A stretch of 5,601 nt of DNA, from NCBI GenBank assembly GCA_022837185.1, contig JALHJD010000203.1, forward strand, positions 1 to 5,601, read 5' to 3'. The stretch's first letter is position 1. Every line of letters begins with the position of its first letter. The position numbers and the translations under genes are program-made. The notes under the pieces were generated by a model. The model was not told the DNA's origin, did no database searches, and was given only the letters and a program-made list of their open reading frames with translations. This DNA is from Desulfobacteraceae bacterium (GTDB taxonomy: Bacteria; Desulfobacterota; Desulfobulbia; Desulfobulbales; Desulfobulbaceae). Of the stretch, positions 1 to 5,601 are shown piece after piece.

Positions 1-472
1 CCCCGGGGCAGGGGGCGGCAGCAAGTTCCAGCGGACGGTCCTTCAGCCTGCAGGCCGCCGGCCCGTACCGGTTGAGCAGGTAGATGTTTTCCTTCAGCAT
101 CATGGTTTCATGGAATATGGAACCGATCAGCCAGTCGAACATGCTGCCGCTCACATCCCGCACATTGTCGGCCTCCGGCCAGACCGCGTGGCAGAGGTCC
201 TTGAGCTTCCACAGGGGGCCTTTCCTGCTGTCGGTGCCCACCGCGTGGGCGAGCCTGTTCCAGATCTCCGCCCGGCAGCATGCGGTATTCTGATCCAGGA
301 GATCGGCGCAGTTCCATCTCCCCGGATGACGGCAGTCGAGATAAATCAGGTACATCTCCTGGAAAAGGCGGTTAAGCCGGAAAAAATCGTCGATCAGCTG
401 CCGGACGAAAAAATTCTTGCGCTTCTCAAACCACCTGTTCCGAGGACCACCTGACGATCCGATTCCGGTCAT
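1..472 (-). CDS. Uncharacterised cysteine-rich protein, partial (C-terminus beyond left edge)
   Basis: I do not recognise this protein. Reading the minus strand from the ATG at 472-470 gives 157 uninterrupted codons to the window edge. The ATG overlaps the glgA stop in an ATGA arrangement, and GGTGG sits 5 nt upstream inside the last glgA codons, which supports this start and translational coupling. The N-terminus is basic and aromatic (RNRWFEKRKNFFVRQL, residues 11-26), then comes a probably helical, hydrophobic stretch (about 27-46). Seven cysteines occur in 157 residues (C47, C55, C65, C66, C94, C141, C155), with histidines at 49, 76, 95 and 121. There is no clear signal peptide and no membrane span of normal length, so a cytoplasmic location is likely. 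The frame looks protein-like (varied composition, Leu- and Trp-containing helices), unlike the Arg/Pro-rich alternative frames. A role linked to glycogen synthesis is suggested only by position. A metal-binding or redox function would be speculation. Confidence 0.72.
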   Translation of the reverse strand, partial: MTGIGSSGGPRNRWFEKRKNFFVRQLIDDFFRLNRLFQEMYLIYLDCRHPGRWNCADLLDQNTACCRAEIWNRLAHAVGTDSRKGPLWKLKDLCHAVWPEADNVRDVSGSMFDWLIGSIFHETMMLKENIYLLNRYGPAACRLKDRPLELAAAPCPG

Positions 473-2139
473 TCTTCCCACCGCTGCGGCTCGGGATAAC
501 AAGCCATCTGCACCGCCTCCTCGTATAAAGCCAGGTAGCGGTCTTTGACCCGGTCCCAGGTGTGGTGTTCCCGGATGCGCTGCACCGCCTGCACCTGCAT
601 GGCCTTTATCCGGTCCGGGTCTTTCCTGTACAGAGACAACGCCCTGCGCACCGCCTCGGTCATGGCCTCAACGGTATGGTCGGCGTAGGTAAATCCCGTC
701 TGACCGTCAATGACCTTCACCAGGCCGCCGACCGCGTGAACGATCGGCAGGTTGCCCAACAGCTGGGCGATGTAATCGGTCAGCCCGCACGGTTCATACT
801 GGGAAGGAATAAGGAGGAAATCGCCCGCCGCGTAGACCTGCAGGGCCAGGTCCTGATCGTATCCCTTGAGGAAGCAGACGCGCCCGGAGAACTCTTTCCC
901 CCCCGTCAAGGCGGCCAACCGCTCCTCGAATTCCCGGCCGCCGCTGCCCAGCACCAGGAGCTGAAAATTTTTGTCGTCGACGAGGAGCTGCTCCATGGTG
1001 TCGATCAGCAGGTCCACTCCCTTCTGGGAGGTCAGGCGGCCGATGAAGGTCAGCAGCGGCTGGTCCGGGTGCATTGCCAGGCGGCCGAGCTGGATGACCC
1101 TGGACCATTTCTTCCTGCCGCCCAGGGAACGGAGCAGGGTTTCCTTGCAGACCCGCTTGCCGTTCAGCCGGCCCCGGCCGGGATCAAATCCGGCGGCCAG
1201 CCCGAACTGCTTTCCCCTGGCCGCGTTGAAATCGCGGGGATTGATGCCGTTGGTGATCCCGGCCAGCCGGACTCCGCGCCGCAGGAGATGATGCCCCAGC
1301 CAGCCGGTTCGGGCATCCTCCGCCGTTTCCTGCAGCTCACGGGCATACTGTTCGCTCACCGTGTTCATCACCGCGTAGCCGGAGGCGGCGATGAACGGAT
1401 CAAAGGCGCCGCCGAGCAGGGAACCCTGCACCACCCTGTCCGGCAGGCCGGTGACGGCCCGGGCAAAGGGCAGGTCGGCGACATCCTGATGGTAGCCGAT
1501 GCCGGCGTTGTGGACGGTGACCACCGCCCCGGTACAGCGGAAGAAATGGCGGTACCCCTCGAGTTCGCGGATCAGGGCCGGCAGGACCGCCGCATGCCCG
1601 TCCTGGCAGTGGATGACGTCCGGCCTCTCACCCAGGATGCACATCAGGCCGAGGGCGGCCTTCTGGAGCAGAATGTTCATGGCGAAATAGTCCAGATGCC
1701 CCGCGCCGCTGCGCTGCCAGGCATGGAGCTCCTCCTCGGCGGCGGTGTAGGTGTAGACCCCCATTTTTTCAGCAAACCGTTCGGACTCAACGAGATAAAT
1801 GGTCACCTTTTTCCTGACCGCCTGCCAGATCGATACTTTTTCCCGCCGCACCATATCGGCATAGTCCATGTCGACGGCAAAGGTATTATTGTCCAGCCCG
1901 GCCGGCTCCTTCTCCGGACACGCCCCCATCAGTTCCAGGGGAGCGAAGCCCAGGGCCGGGGCATCCATGAAGCCGTAGCGGGGCAGAACCACCCGCACCG
2001 GACAGCGCCCCGCGGCCAGGCTTTCCGCCAACTGCCGGCAGACGTCCTTGACCCCGCCGGCGCCTGCCAGTCCGTCATATTCCCGGGAGATCATCCATAC
2101 GGAGCGGATCCCGGATTTACTCGCTTTTTCTGCTGCCAT
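469..2139 (-). CDS. glgA: Glycogen synthase-type glycosyltransferase (GT5 family)
   Basis: Expected to extend alpha-1,4-glucan chains in the cytoplasm using a nucleotide-activated glucose (ADP-glucose in most bacterial GT5 enzymes). The 556-residue protein has both GT-B halves. The N-terminal half shows [16 protein letters not shown] (18-33), [14 protein letters not shown] (177-190), TVHN (208-211) and [11 protein letters not shown] (259-269), followed by GITNGIN (294-300). The C-terminal half shows [14 protein letters not shown] (365-378, with the phosphate-contacting R368 and K373 expected from E. coli GlgA), PSQYEPCGL (445-453, acidic catalytic-site E449) and HAVGGLVKV. It is about 80 residues longer than E. 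coli GlgA (477), partly through an insert near 341-360. The usual KTGGL loop reads GAGGV here, so the canonical ADP-glucose-binding lysine is missing. I chose the start at 2139 because AAGGA lies 9 nt upstream. An in-frame ATG at 2196 would add 19 residues inside aroC without a clear benefit. The gene overlaps aroC by 23 nt. The family is certain; the exact donor sugar is not. Confidence 0.9.
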   Translation of the reverse strand: MAAEKASKSGIRSVWMISREYDGLAGAGGVKDVCRQLAESLAAGRCPVRVVLPRYGFMDAPALGFAPLELMGACPEKEPAGLDNNTFAVDMDYADMVRREKVSIWQAVRKKVTIYLVESERFAEKMGVYTYTAAEEELHAWQRSGAGHLDYFAMNILLQKAALGLMCILGERPDVIHCQDGHAAVLPALIRELEGYRHFFRCTGAVVTVHNAGIGYHQDVADLPFARAVTGLPDRVVQGSLLGGAFDPFIAASGYAVMNTVSEQYARELQETAEDARTGWLGHHLLRRGVRLAGITNGINPRDFNAARGKQFGLAAGFDPGRGRLNGKRVCKETLLRSLGGRKKWSRVIQLGRLAMHPDQPLLTFIGRLTSQKGVDLLIDTMEQLLVDDKNFQLLVLGSGGREFEERLAALTGGKEFSGRVCFLKGYDQDLALQVYAAGDFLLIPSQYEPCGLTDYIAQLLGNLPIVHAVGGLVKVIDGQTGFTYADHTVEAMTEAVRRALSLYRKDPDRIKAMQVQAVQRIREHHTWDRVKDRYLALYEEAVQMACYPEPQRWEE

Positions 2140-3226
2140 TGCCCGTTGTCCTTCGTGTTTCCAAAAGCACCAGATGCCGGAGAAGATGATCTGCAAGGGT
2201 CAGGCGCACCATGGCCTCGCATACCGGGACGATGCGGGGGATGGCCGATATGTCGTGCCTGCCCCCGACCGTGATGGTCACCGGCTCGTTGCGGAGGTTG
2301 ACGGTCTGCTGTTCCTTGTGGATGGAGGGAATCGGCTTGACCGCGGCCCGCATGACCAGTTCGTCGCCGTTGGCGATTCCGGCCAGGATCCCCCCGGAAT
2401 TATTGCCGAGAAAGCCCGTCGGCGAAATCGGATCGTTGTTTTCCGAGCCAAGCATGTCCGCGGCCTGGAAGCCCGCGCCGATCTCGACCCCCTTGACCGC
2501 GCCGATGGACATCAGGGCGCGGGCCAGTTCGGCGTCGAGCTTGTCGAAAACCGGCTCCCCCAGCCCCGGGAGGCAGGTTGCCCGGATTTCGACGATGCCC
2601 CCCAGGGAATCCCCCTGGGCGCGCACCTCCTGGATCCGCCCGGCCATTTTTTCCGCCGCCTCGTCATCGGGGCAGAAAAAAGGATTCCGCTCCACGGCCT
2701 CCATGTCCCGCCGCCCGGCCCGCACTCCGCCCAGGGCGGTGGTATAGCCGGTGACCGTGATGCCGTACAATTTGAGCAGACGGCCGGCCACCGCGCCCGC
2801 CGCGACCCGGGCCGCCGTCTCCCGGGCCGAGGCCCGGCCCCCGCCCCGGTAATCACGAATTCCGTATTTTCTCTGGTAGGTCAGGTCGCCGTGTCCGGGA
2901 CGGAACACGTCCTTGAGGTTGTCGTAGGATTCGGAGCGGGCATCCCGGTTGAAGATGACCAGGGAAATCGGGGTGCCGGTGGTCAGGTCGCAGGCCGCCC
3001 CATCCGGGCGGAACGTGCCGGACAGGATCTCCACCGCGTCGGGCTCCCGGCGGGGGCTCTCCCCCCTGCCCTTGCCCGGTCTTCTCTTCTCCAGTTCCTG
3101 CTGAATGATATCCGCCGAGAGTTCAATGCCCGGGGGGCAGCCGTCAATGACCGCGCCGACGGCCCGGCCGTGTGATTCTCCCCAGGTTGTCACCCTGAAC
3201 AGGGTGCCGAAGGTGTTTCCCGCCAT
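2117..3226 (-). CDS. aroC: Chorismate synthase
   Basis: Converts 5-enolpyruvylshikimate-3-phosphate to chorismate by trans-1,4 elimination of phosphate. The reaction needs reduced FMN and is the last step of the shikimate pathway in the cytoplasm. The 369 residues match the family length (about 350-390). Family motifs are in order: [15 protein letters not shown] (6-20, holding the GESHG signature with H19), [11 protein letters not shown] (60-70), [16 protein letters not shown] (107-122, H112), [22 protein letters not shown] (124-145, the flavin and substrate arginine segment), GDSLGG (205-210), GAVKGVEIG (242-250), [10 protein letters not shown] (275-284), GRHD (322-325) and ADHLL near the C-terminus. 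No key residue appears to be missing. The ATG at 3226 has AAAGGGA 6 nt upstream, within the end of aroK, and aroK stops only 2 nt before it. The 3' end overlaps the start of glgA by 23 nt. The last 15 or so residues (from about 355) are a basic, unconserved tail. Confidence 0.97.
   Translation of the reverse strand: MAGNTFGTLFRVTTWGESHGRAVGAVIDGCPPGIELSADIIQQELEKRRPGKGRGESPRREPDAVEILSGTFRPDGAACDLTTGTPISLVIFNRDARSESYDNLKDVFRPGHGDLTYQRKYGIRDYRGGGRASARETAARVAAGAVAGRLLKLYGITVTGYTTALGGVRAGRRDMEAVERNPFFCPDDEAAEKMAGRIQEVRAQGDSLGGIVEIRATCLPGLGEPVFDKLDAELARALMSIGAVKGVEIGAGFQAADMLGSENNDPISPTGFLGNNSGGILAGIANGDELVMRAAVKPIPSIHKEQQTVNLRNEPVTITVGGRHDISAIPRIVPVCEAMVRLTLADHLLRHLVLLETRRTTGNGSRKSE
2149..2153 (-). 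promoter_or_regulatory. Ribosome binding site for glgA, inside the 3' end of aroC
   Basis: The minus strand reads AAGGA here, 9 nt before the ATG at 2139-2137. This decides between the 2139 start and the longer in-frame ATG at 2196. The site lies within the last aroC codons, so ribosomes finishing aroC pass over it, which is compatible with translational coupling. Confidence 0.6.
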
Positions 3227-3228
3227 AA

Positions 3229-3816
3229 TCAGTCCCTTTCTCCGGTCCGCGCCACCAGATCCTTGATCAGAGATACCACTGTTTCCGGCGGCCGTCCAGT
3301 CGTATCGATGACGACATCCGAACCCTGCCGGTAGAGCGGCTCCCGTTCGGCCAGCATCCTGTCGACTTCGGCCAGCATATCCCCGCCGGTCAGGGAAGGT
3401 CGCTGTGCCGCGCTCCTGACGTCATCCTGCAGCCTTTGCCGGATGGTTTCGGCCTCGGCCCGCAGCCAGACCACCAGACTGTTTTTGCGCAGCCGCCGCC
3501 ATTCCTTCCCGTGCATGACCGACCCGCCCCCGGTGGCGATCACCAGGCGATGCCCTCCGGCCAGCCGGACCAGCAGGCTCCGCTCCAGTTCCCGGAATGC
3601 GGGCCATCCATGGCGGCGGACATACTCTTCGATACCGCACCCCATTTCGGCCGCCAGTTCCTCGTCGGTATCAAGGAAGCGGTAAGCGAGGGAGTGCGCC
3701 AGTTTTCGGCCGACAACCGACTTGCCGCTTGCCCTGAACCCGGTCAGCACCACCCGGTCTACCGGCTCCGCCCGTTTGCATGACCCGGCCCCTTCATCGG
3801 GATTTTTCTCCACCAT
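3229..3816 (-). CDS. aroK: Shikimate kinase
   Basis: Phosphorylates shikimate with ATP to shikimate-3-phosphate, the fifth step of the shikimate pathway, in the cytoplasm. The 195-residue protein is a P-loop kinase with a Walker A at GFRASGKS (26-33), the shikimate-binding LDTD (48-51, with D51 equivalent to E. coli AroK D34), FRELE (74-78, R75), ATGGGSV (94-100, the GGG loop), a lid RPSL (139-142, R139) and REPLY (158-162, R158). Every residue expected for catalysis and shikimate recognition is present. The N-terminus carries about 18 extra polar residues before the first beta strand compared with E. coli AroK. The start at 3816 is the first ATG in frame, with only a weak purine stretch (GAAGCGG) upstream, so a slightly shorter protein is possible. 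It is the first gene of the minus-strand block and overlies the divergent spacer. I use aroK rather than aroL on general grounds; the sequence does not discriminate strictly. Confidence 0.94.
   Translation of the reverse strand: MVEKNPDEGAGSCKRAEPVDRVVLTGFRASGKSVVGRKLAHSLAYRFLDTDEELAAEMGCGIEEYVRRHGWPAFRELERSLLVRLAGGHRLVIATGGGSVMHGKEWRRLRKNSLVVWLRAEAETIRQRLQDDVRSAAQRPSLTGGDMLAEVDRMLAEREPLYRQGSDVVIDTTGRPPETVVSLIKDLVARTGERD
3233..3239 (-). promoter_or_regulatory. Ribosome binding site for aroC, inside the 3' end of aroK
   Basis: The minus strand reads AAAGGGA, with 6 nt to the aroC ATG at 3226. It sits immediately ahead of the aroK stop codon (3231-3229), so termination on aroK and initiation on aroC fall within one ribosome footprint. 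Confidence 0.6.
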
Positions 3817-3949
3817 ATAGAAACCGCTTCGTCAGTTCAAGCCTTAAGGGATCCATGAACTTTTTTCTTTTCTTTCCGAATCGATATACTTACAGTATCT
3901 TCCAGCTTCAGACAATGCAAAGAAGAAACCAGGAAGCCTTCCAGGGAAA
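3817..3949. promoter_or_regulatory. Divergent intergenic spacer between aroK and cbpA
   Basis: This 133-nt gap is the only sizeable non-coding stretch in the window and must hold the promoters of both blocks if they start here. It is visibly richer in A and T than its surroundings, with a pyrimidine run at about 3860-3878 on the plus strand. A possible plus-strand -10 element TATACT lies at 3885-3890, but I see no good -35 at 16-18 nt before it. On the minus strand TTGTCT (3912-3917) could be a -35, but its -10 partner is poor. I see no CIRCE element and no convincing heat-shock sigma promoter ahead of cbpA. The exact promoter positions are therefore unresolved. Confidence 0.5.
3886..3898. 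repeat. 13-bp inverted repeat ATACT-TAC-AGTAT, possible operator
   Basis: Two perfect 5-bp arms, ATACT and AGTAT, are separated by TAC. The next pair fails, but the pair after that (A3884 with T3900) matches again. The repeat covers most of the candidate -10 hexamer TATACT for the cbpA transcript and lies about 50-65 nt before the cbpA start. A dimeric regulator could bind such a site. Short AT-rich palindromes also arise by chance, so this is tentative. Confidence 0.3.
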
Positions 3950-4888
3950 ATGGAATATAAGGATTATTACGCTATCCTCGGTGTCAAGCGTGATGCCGCG
4001 CAGGATGAAATAAAAAAGGCCTACCGGCGTCTCGCCCGCAAATACCACCCCGATGTCTCCAAGGAAGCCGATGCCGAATCCAGGTTCAAGGACGTCGGCG
4101 AAGCCTACGAGGTCCTCAGCGATCCGGAAAAAAAGGCCGCCTACGACAGGATCGGTTCGAACTGGAAGGCCGGCCAGGAATTCAAGCCGCCCCCGAACTG
4201 GGACGCCGGCTTCCAGTTCAGCGGCGGCGGTTTCAGCGGCGCGGATTTCGGCGGATTCAGCGATTTCTTTGAGGAGCTTTTCGGCCGCGGCCGTTTCGCC
4301 GGTTCCCGTCAGCGCTCCGCCGGCTTCCGGATGCAGGGCGAAAATCAATACGCCAAGATCGCCATCCGGCTGGAAGACGCCTATCACGGGTCGAAACAGA
4401 CCATAACCCTTTCCCGGGCGGTGGTCGATCAGAACGGCCATGTCAGGACCGAACCCCATACCCTGCAGGTCACGATTCCCAAGGGCATTACCGAAGGGCA
4501 GCACATCCGGCTGGAAGGCCAGGGAATGCCGGGAATCGGGGGCGGGCCCAGCGGGGACCTCTATCTGGAGATTGCTTTTGCCGAGCATCCGCTTTTTCAG
4601 GTCAAGGGGAGGGACATCTACTACACACTGCCGGTGACCCCGTGGGAGGCAGCCCTGGGCGCTACGGTGACCGTACCCACCCTGGGAGGCAAGGTCGAGC
4701 TCAAGATCCCCCCCAATTCCCAGGGAGGGAAAAAACTGCGACTGAAAGGACGCGGCCTGTCAACCGCCGCCAGAAGCGGTGACCAGTACGTGACCCTGCG
4801 CATTGTTGTTCCCGAAGCCAAAACCGAGCAGCAGAAAAAACTGTATCGGGACATGGCCCGGCTTATGCCGGTGAACCCGAGAAAATGA
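3950..4888 (+). CDS. cbpA: CbpA-type J-domain co-chaperone (class II DnaJ homologue)
   Basis: A DnaK (Hsp70) partner that stimulates its ATPase and delivers substrates. E. coli CbpA also binds curved DNA. The 312-residue protein (E. coli CbpA is 306) begins with a J-domain, residues 4-68, opening [12 protein letters not shown] and carrying the essential HPD at 33-35. A Gly/Phe-rich linker follows (about 87-126, including [13 protein letters not shown]). Then come two beta-sandwich substrate-binding domains: the first holds [14 protein letters not shown] (141-154) and [19 protein letters not shown] (176-194), the second [19 protein letters not shown] (229-247) and [18 protein letters not shown] (253-270). 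There are no CxxCxGxG zinc-finger repeats, which separates it from DnaJ proper. The start is fixed by the J-domain N-terminus. Upstream, AGGGA lies only about 2 nt from the ATG and AGGA lies 15 nt away, so the ribosome site is atypical. The neighbouring cbpM supports CbpA over a generic DnaJ-like name. Confidence 0.94.
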   Translation: MEYKDYYAILGVKRDAAQDEIKKAYRRLARKYHPDVSKEADAESRFKDVGEAYEVLSDPEKKAAYDRIGSNWKAGQEFKPPPNWDAGFQFSGGGFSGADFGGFSDFFEELFGRGRFAGSRQRSAGFRMQGENQYAKIAIRLEDAYHGSKQTITLSRAVVDQNGHVRTEPHTLQVTIPKGITEGQHIRLEGQGMPGIGGGPSGDLYLEIAFAEHPLFQVKGRDIYYTLPVTPWEAALGATVTVPTLGGKVELKIPPNSQGGKKLRLKGRGLSTAARSGDQYVTLRIVVPEAKTEQQKKLYRDMARLMPVNPRK

Positions 4889-4904
4889 GCGCATACCCCC
4901 GATC

Positions 4905-5210
4905 ATGACCAATGAAATAATCATTCTCAACGGCACCATTCTGGACGAGGAAACCGAATTCAGCCTGCTGGAGATCTGCAGCATCTGCACCGTACCGGCG
5001 GAGCTGGTGCGGGACATGGTCGACGAGGGGCTGATCAATCCGAAGGGTTCCGGGCCGAAGCACTGGCGTTTCACCTCCCTGGAAATCCGCCGGATCAAGC
5101 GGACCGTCCGGCTGCACCGGGACTTGGGGATAAATATTCCGGGATGCGCCCTGGTCCTCGAACTCCTCGACGAACTGGAGGAACTGCGACGGCTCAGCCG
5201 CTGCCCCTGA
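4905..5210 (+). CDS. cbpM: CbpM-like chaperone modulator (MerR-type helix-turn-helix fold)
   Basis: CbpM proteins bind the J-domain of CbpA and block its co-chaperone activity and DNA binding. This one has exactly the E. coli CbpM length (101 residues). It has a MerR-like N-terminal segment, FSLLEICSICTVPAELVRDM (19-38) then VDEGLINP (39-46). WRFTSLEIRRIKRTVRLHRD (54-73) follows, and after LGINIPG a helical C-terminus rich in Leu and Glu (LVLELLDELEELRRL, 83-97). The pattern of Trp-x-Phe, an Arg-rich helix and a (L/I)xxPG turn matches the family. The gene begins 16 nt after cbpA stops. The preceding sequence is C-rich and holds no Shine-Dalgarno motif, so translation may rely on re-initiation after cbpA. 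The family also resembles small MerR regulators, but position and length favour CbpM. A direct DNA-binding role is not excluded. Confidence 0.87.
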   Translation: MTNEIIILNGTILDEETEFSLLEICSICTVPAELVRDMVDEGLINPKGSGPKHWRFTSLEIRRIKRTVRLHRDLGINIPGCALVLELLDELEELRRLSRCP

Positions 5211-5225
5211 TTGCGGCTTCTCCCC

Positions 5226-5229
5226 AAGG
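5226..5229 (+). promoter_or_regulatory. Ribosome binding site for rmuC
   Basis: AAGG is followed by an 8-nt spacer before the ATG at 5238. It lies in the short gap after cbpM and fixes the rmuC start. The earlier cbpM has no comparable motif. Confidence 0.5.
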
Positions 5230-5237
5230 TCATCCCC

Positions 5238-5601
5238 ATGTTCCTCAATGCCTCCACACTGCTCGTCCTTACGACCATCCTGTTCGGCGGGCTGATTGTT
5301 CTGCTTGCCGCGCTGCTGCTCATGCTCCGCCGGGAGCATTCCCGCCGGCTCCAGCTGTCGGCCAGGGAGGAGCTGCTGACCCGCGAAATCGCCGCCCTTG
5401 AGGCGACCTGCGATCGGCTCCGGGATGAACGGACCGAACTGTATGCCGAAAACCGCGACCTCTCCTCCAGGCTCGCCGCCCTCCAGACGACGGTCGCCGA
5501 GGCGGGAAAACAGTACGCCGACCACCGCGCCCTGCTTGAGAAGACCCGCGAACAGATGGAAAAGGAATTTCAGCTGCTGGCCGACAGGATCCTCTCGGAA
5601 A
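5238..5601 (+). CDS. rmuC: RmuC-family protein, N-terminal part (continues past right edge)
   Basis: RmuC proteins are linked in E. coli to limiting inversions between short inverted repeats, and their C-terminal domain has a nuclease-like fold. That domain lies outside this window. Visible are 121 codons. An N-terminal hydrophobic segment (about residues 7-30, rich in Leu, Val and Ile) is followed by RREHSRR, consistent with a single membrane anchor with the bulk of the protein in the cytoplasm. A long charged heptad-like region (about 40-110) follows, predicted as coiled coil. At the end FQLLADRILSE (111-121) resembles the family segment that leads into the conserved domain (E. coli FENLANRIF). 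The start at 5238 has AAGG 8 nt upstream. The gene begins 27 nt after cbpM and is probably in the same transcript. The frame is open to the window edge. The main doubt is that the diagnostic domain cannot be seen here. Confidence 0.85.
   Translation, partial: MFLNASTLLVLTTILFGGLIVLLAALLLMLRREHSRRLQLSAREELLTREIAALEATCDRLRDERTELYAENRDLSSRLAALQTTVAEAGKQYADHRALLEKTREQMEKEFQLLADRILSE

Noticed and set aside
110..454. A 114-codon plus-strand frame near the left edge
   Set aside because: It lies opposite the coupled minus-strand frame starting at 472, which has a better start context, a more protein-like composition and operon continuity. The plus frame has no supporting context.
2140..2196. N-terminal extension of glgA to an in-frame ATG at 2196
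   Set aside because: It would deepen the overlap with aroC to 80 nt and add 19 residues before the conserved GT5 start, whereas the ATG at 2139 has AAGGA at a 9-nt spacing.
562..2274. A 570-codon open frame on the plus strand, opposite glgA
   Set aside because: It is fully antisense to a confident GT5 gene, has no recognisable motif and is rich in Gly, Gln, Pro, Arg and His, as expected when high third-position GC removes stops from the opposite strand.
2048..3175. A 375-codon open frame on the plus strand, opposite aroC
   Set aside because: It is antisense to a fully conserved chorismate synthase, has a Gly/Arg/Asp/Pro-biased composition and no domain motif, so it is a GC-driven shadow.
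3834..3840. CTTGAAC on the minus strand as a heat-shock sigma -35 element for aroK
   Set aside because: The only -10-like partner (TATATG) would overlap the aroK start codon, and there is no CCCCAT-like box, so the match is probably chance.
3842..3849. Perfect 8-bp palindrome CCTTAAGG in the spacer
   Set aside because: It is short, cannot form a hairpin with a loop, does not lie on a recognisable promoter element and is expected by chance at this length.
3908..4588. A 226-codon minus-strand frame opposite the first two thirds of cbpA
   Set aside because: The plus-strand J-domain protein is unambiguous. The antisense product is low-complexity Gly/Ala/Glu-rich with no family features.
4863..5525. 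A 220-codon minus-strand frame across cbpM and the start of rmuC
   Set aside because: It spans two recognisable plus-strand genes and the gap between them, and its product is Gln/Glu/Gly-rich without motifs.

Overview
The window is GC-rich (roughly 60% by eye), densely packed bacterial chromosomal DNA. It holds seven protein genes in two divergent blocks that face away from each other across one AT-richer spacer (about 3817-3949). I see no rRNA, tRNA, CRISPR array, insertion sequence or other mobile-element signature. The gene content (CbpA/CbpM, RmuC, an unusual long GT5 glycogen synthase beside late shikimate-pathway genes) suggests a Gram-negative proteobacterium-like organism. A member of the Desulfobacterota (former Deltaproteobacteria) is my best guess, from the style of the GlgA sequence and the GC content, but that is recall-based inference and not proven here.

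Left block, minus strand, read from 3816 down to the left edge: shikimate kinase (aroK, 3229-3816), chorismate synthase (aroC, 2117-3226), a glycogen/starch synthase-type glycosyltransferase (glgA, 469-2139), then an unrecognised cysteine-rich protein that starts at 472 and runs off the left edge. Spacing is extremely tight: 2 nt between aroK and aroC, a 23-nt overlap between aroC and glgA, and a 4-nt ATGA overlap between glgA and the unknown gene. This strongly suggests one transcript with translational coupling. AroK and AroC catalyse two steps of the shikimate route (shikimate to shikimate-3-phosphate, and EPSP to chorismate). GlgA builds alpha-1,4-glucan from a nucleotide sugar, so an aromatic-amino-acid segment and a storage-carbon segment share the operon.

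Right block, plus strand: a CbpA-type J-domain co-chaperone (cbpA, 3950-4888), its small MerR-like modulator (cbpM, 4905-5210) and the N-terminal third or so of an RmuC-family protein (rmuC, 5238 to the right edge). CbpA would stimulate DnaK, CbpM would bind the CbpA J-domain and restrain it, and RmuC is a membrane-anchored coiled-coil nuclease-fold protein linked to limiting DNA inversions. Their 16- and 27-nt gaps suggest co-transcription.

I find no clearly novel system. The points most worth a second look are the glycogen synthase that lacks the canonical KTGGL lysine, the uncharacterised cysteine-rich gene coupled to it, and a 13-bp inverted repeat over a possible -10 element in the divergent spacer. 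Several long open frames opposite glgA, aroC and cbpA are GC-driven shadows and are excluded.
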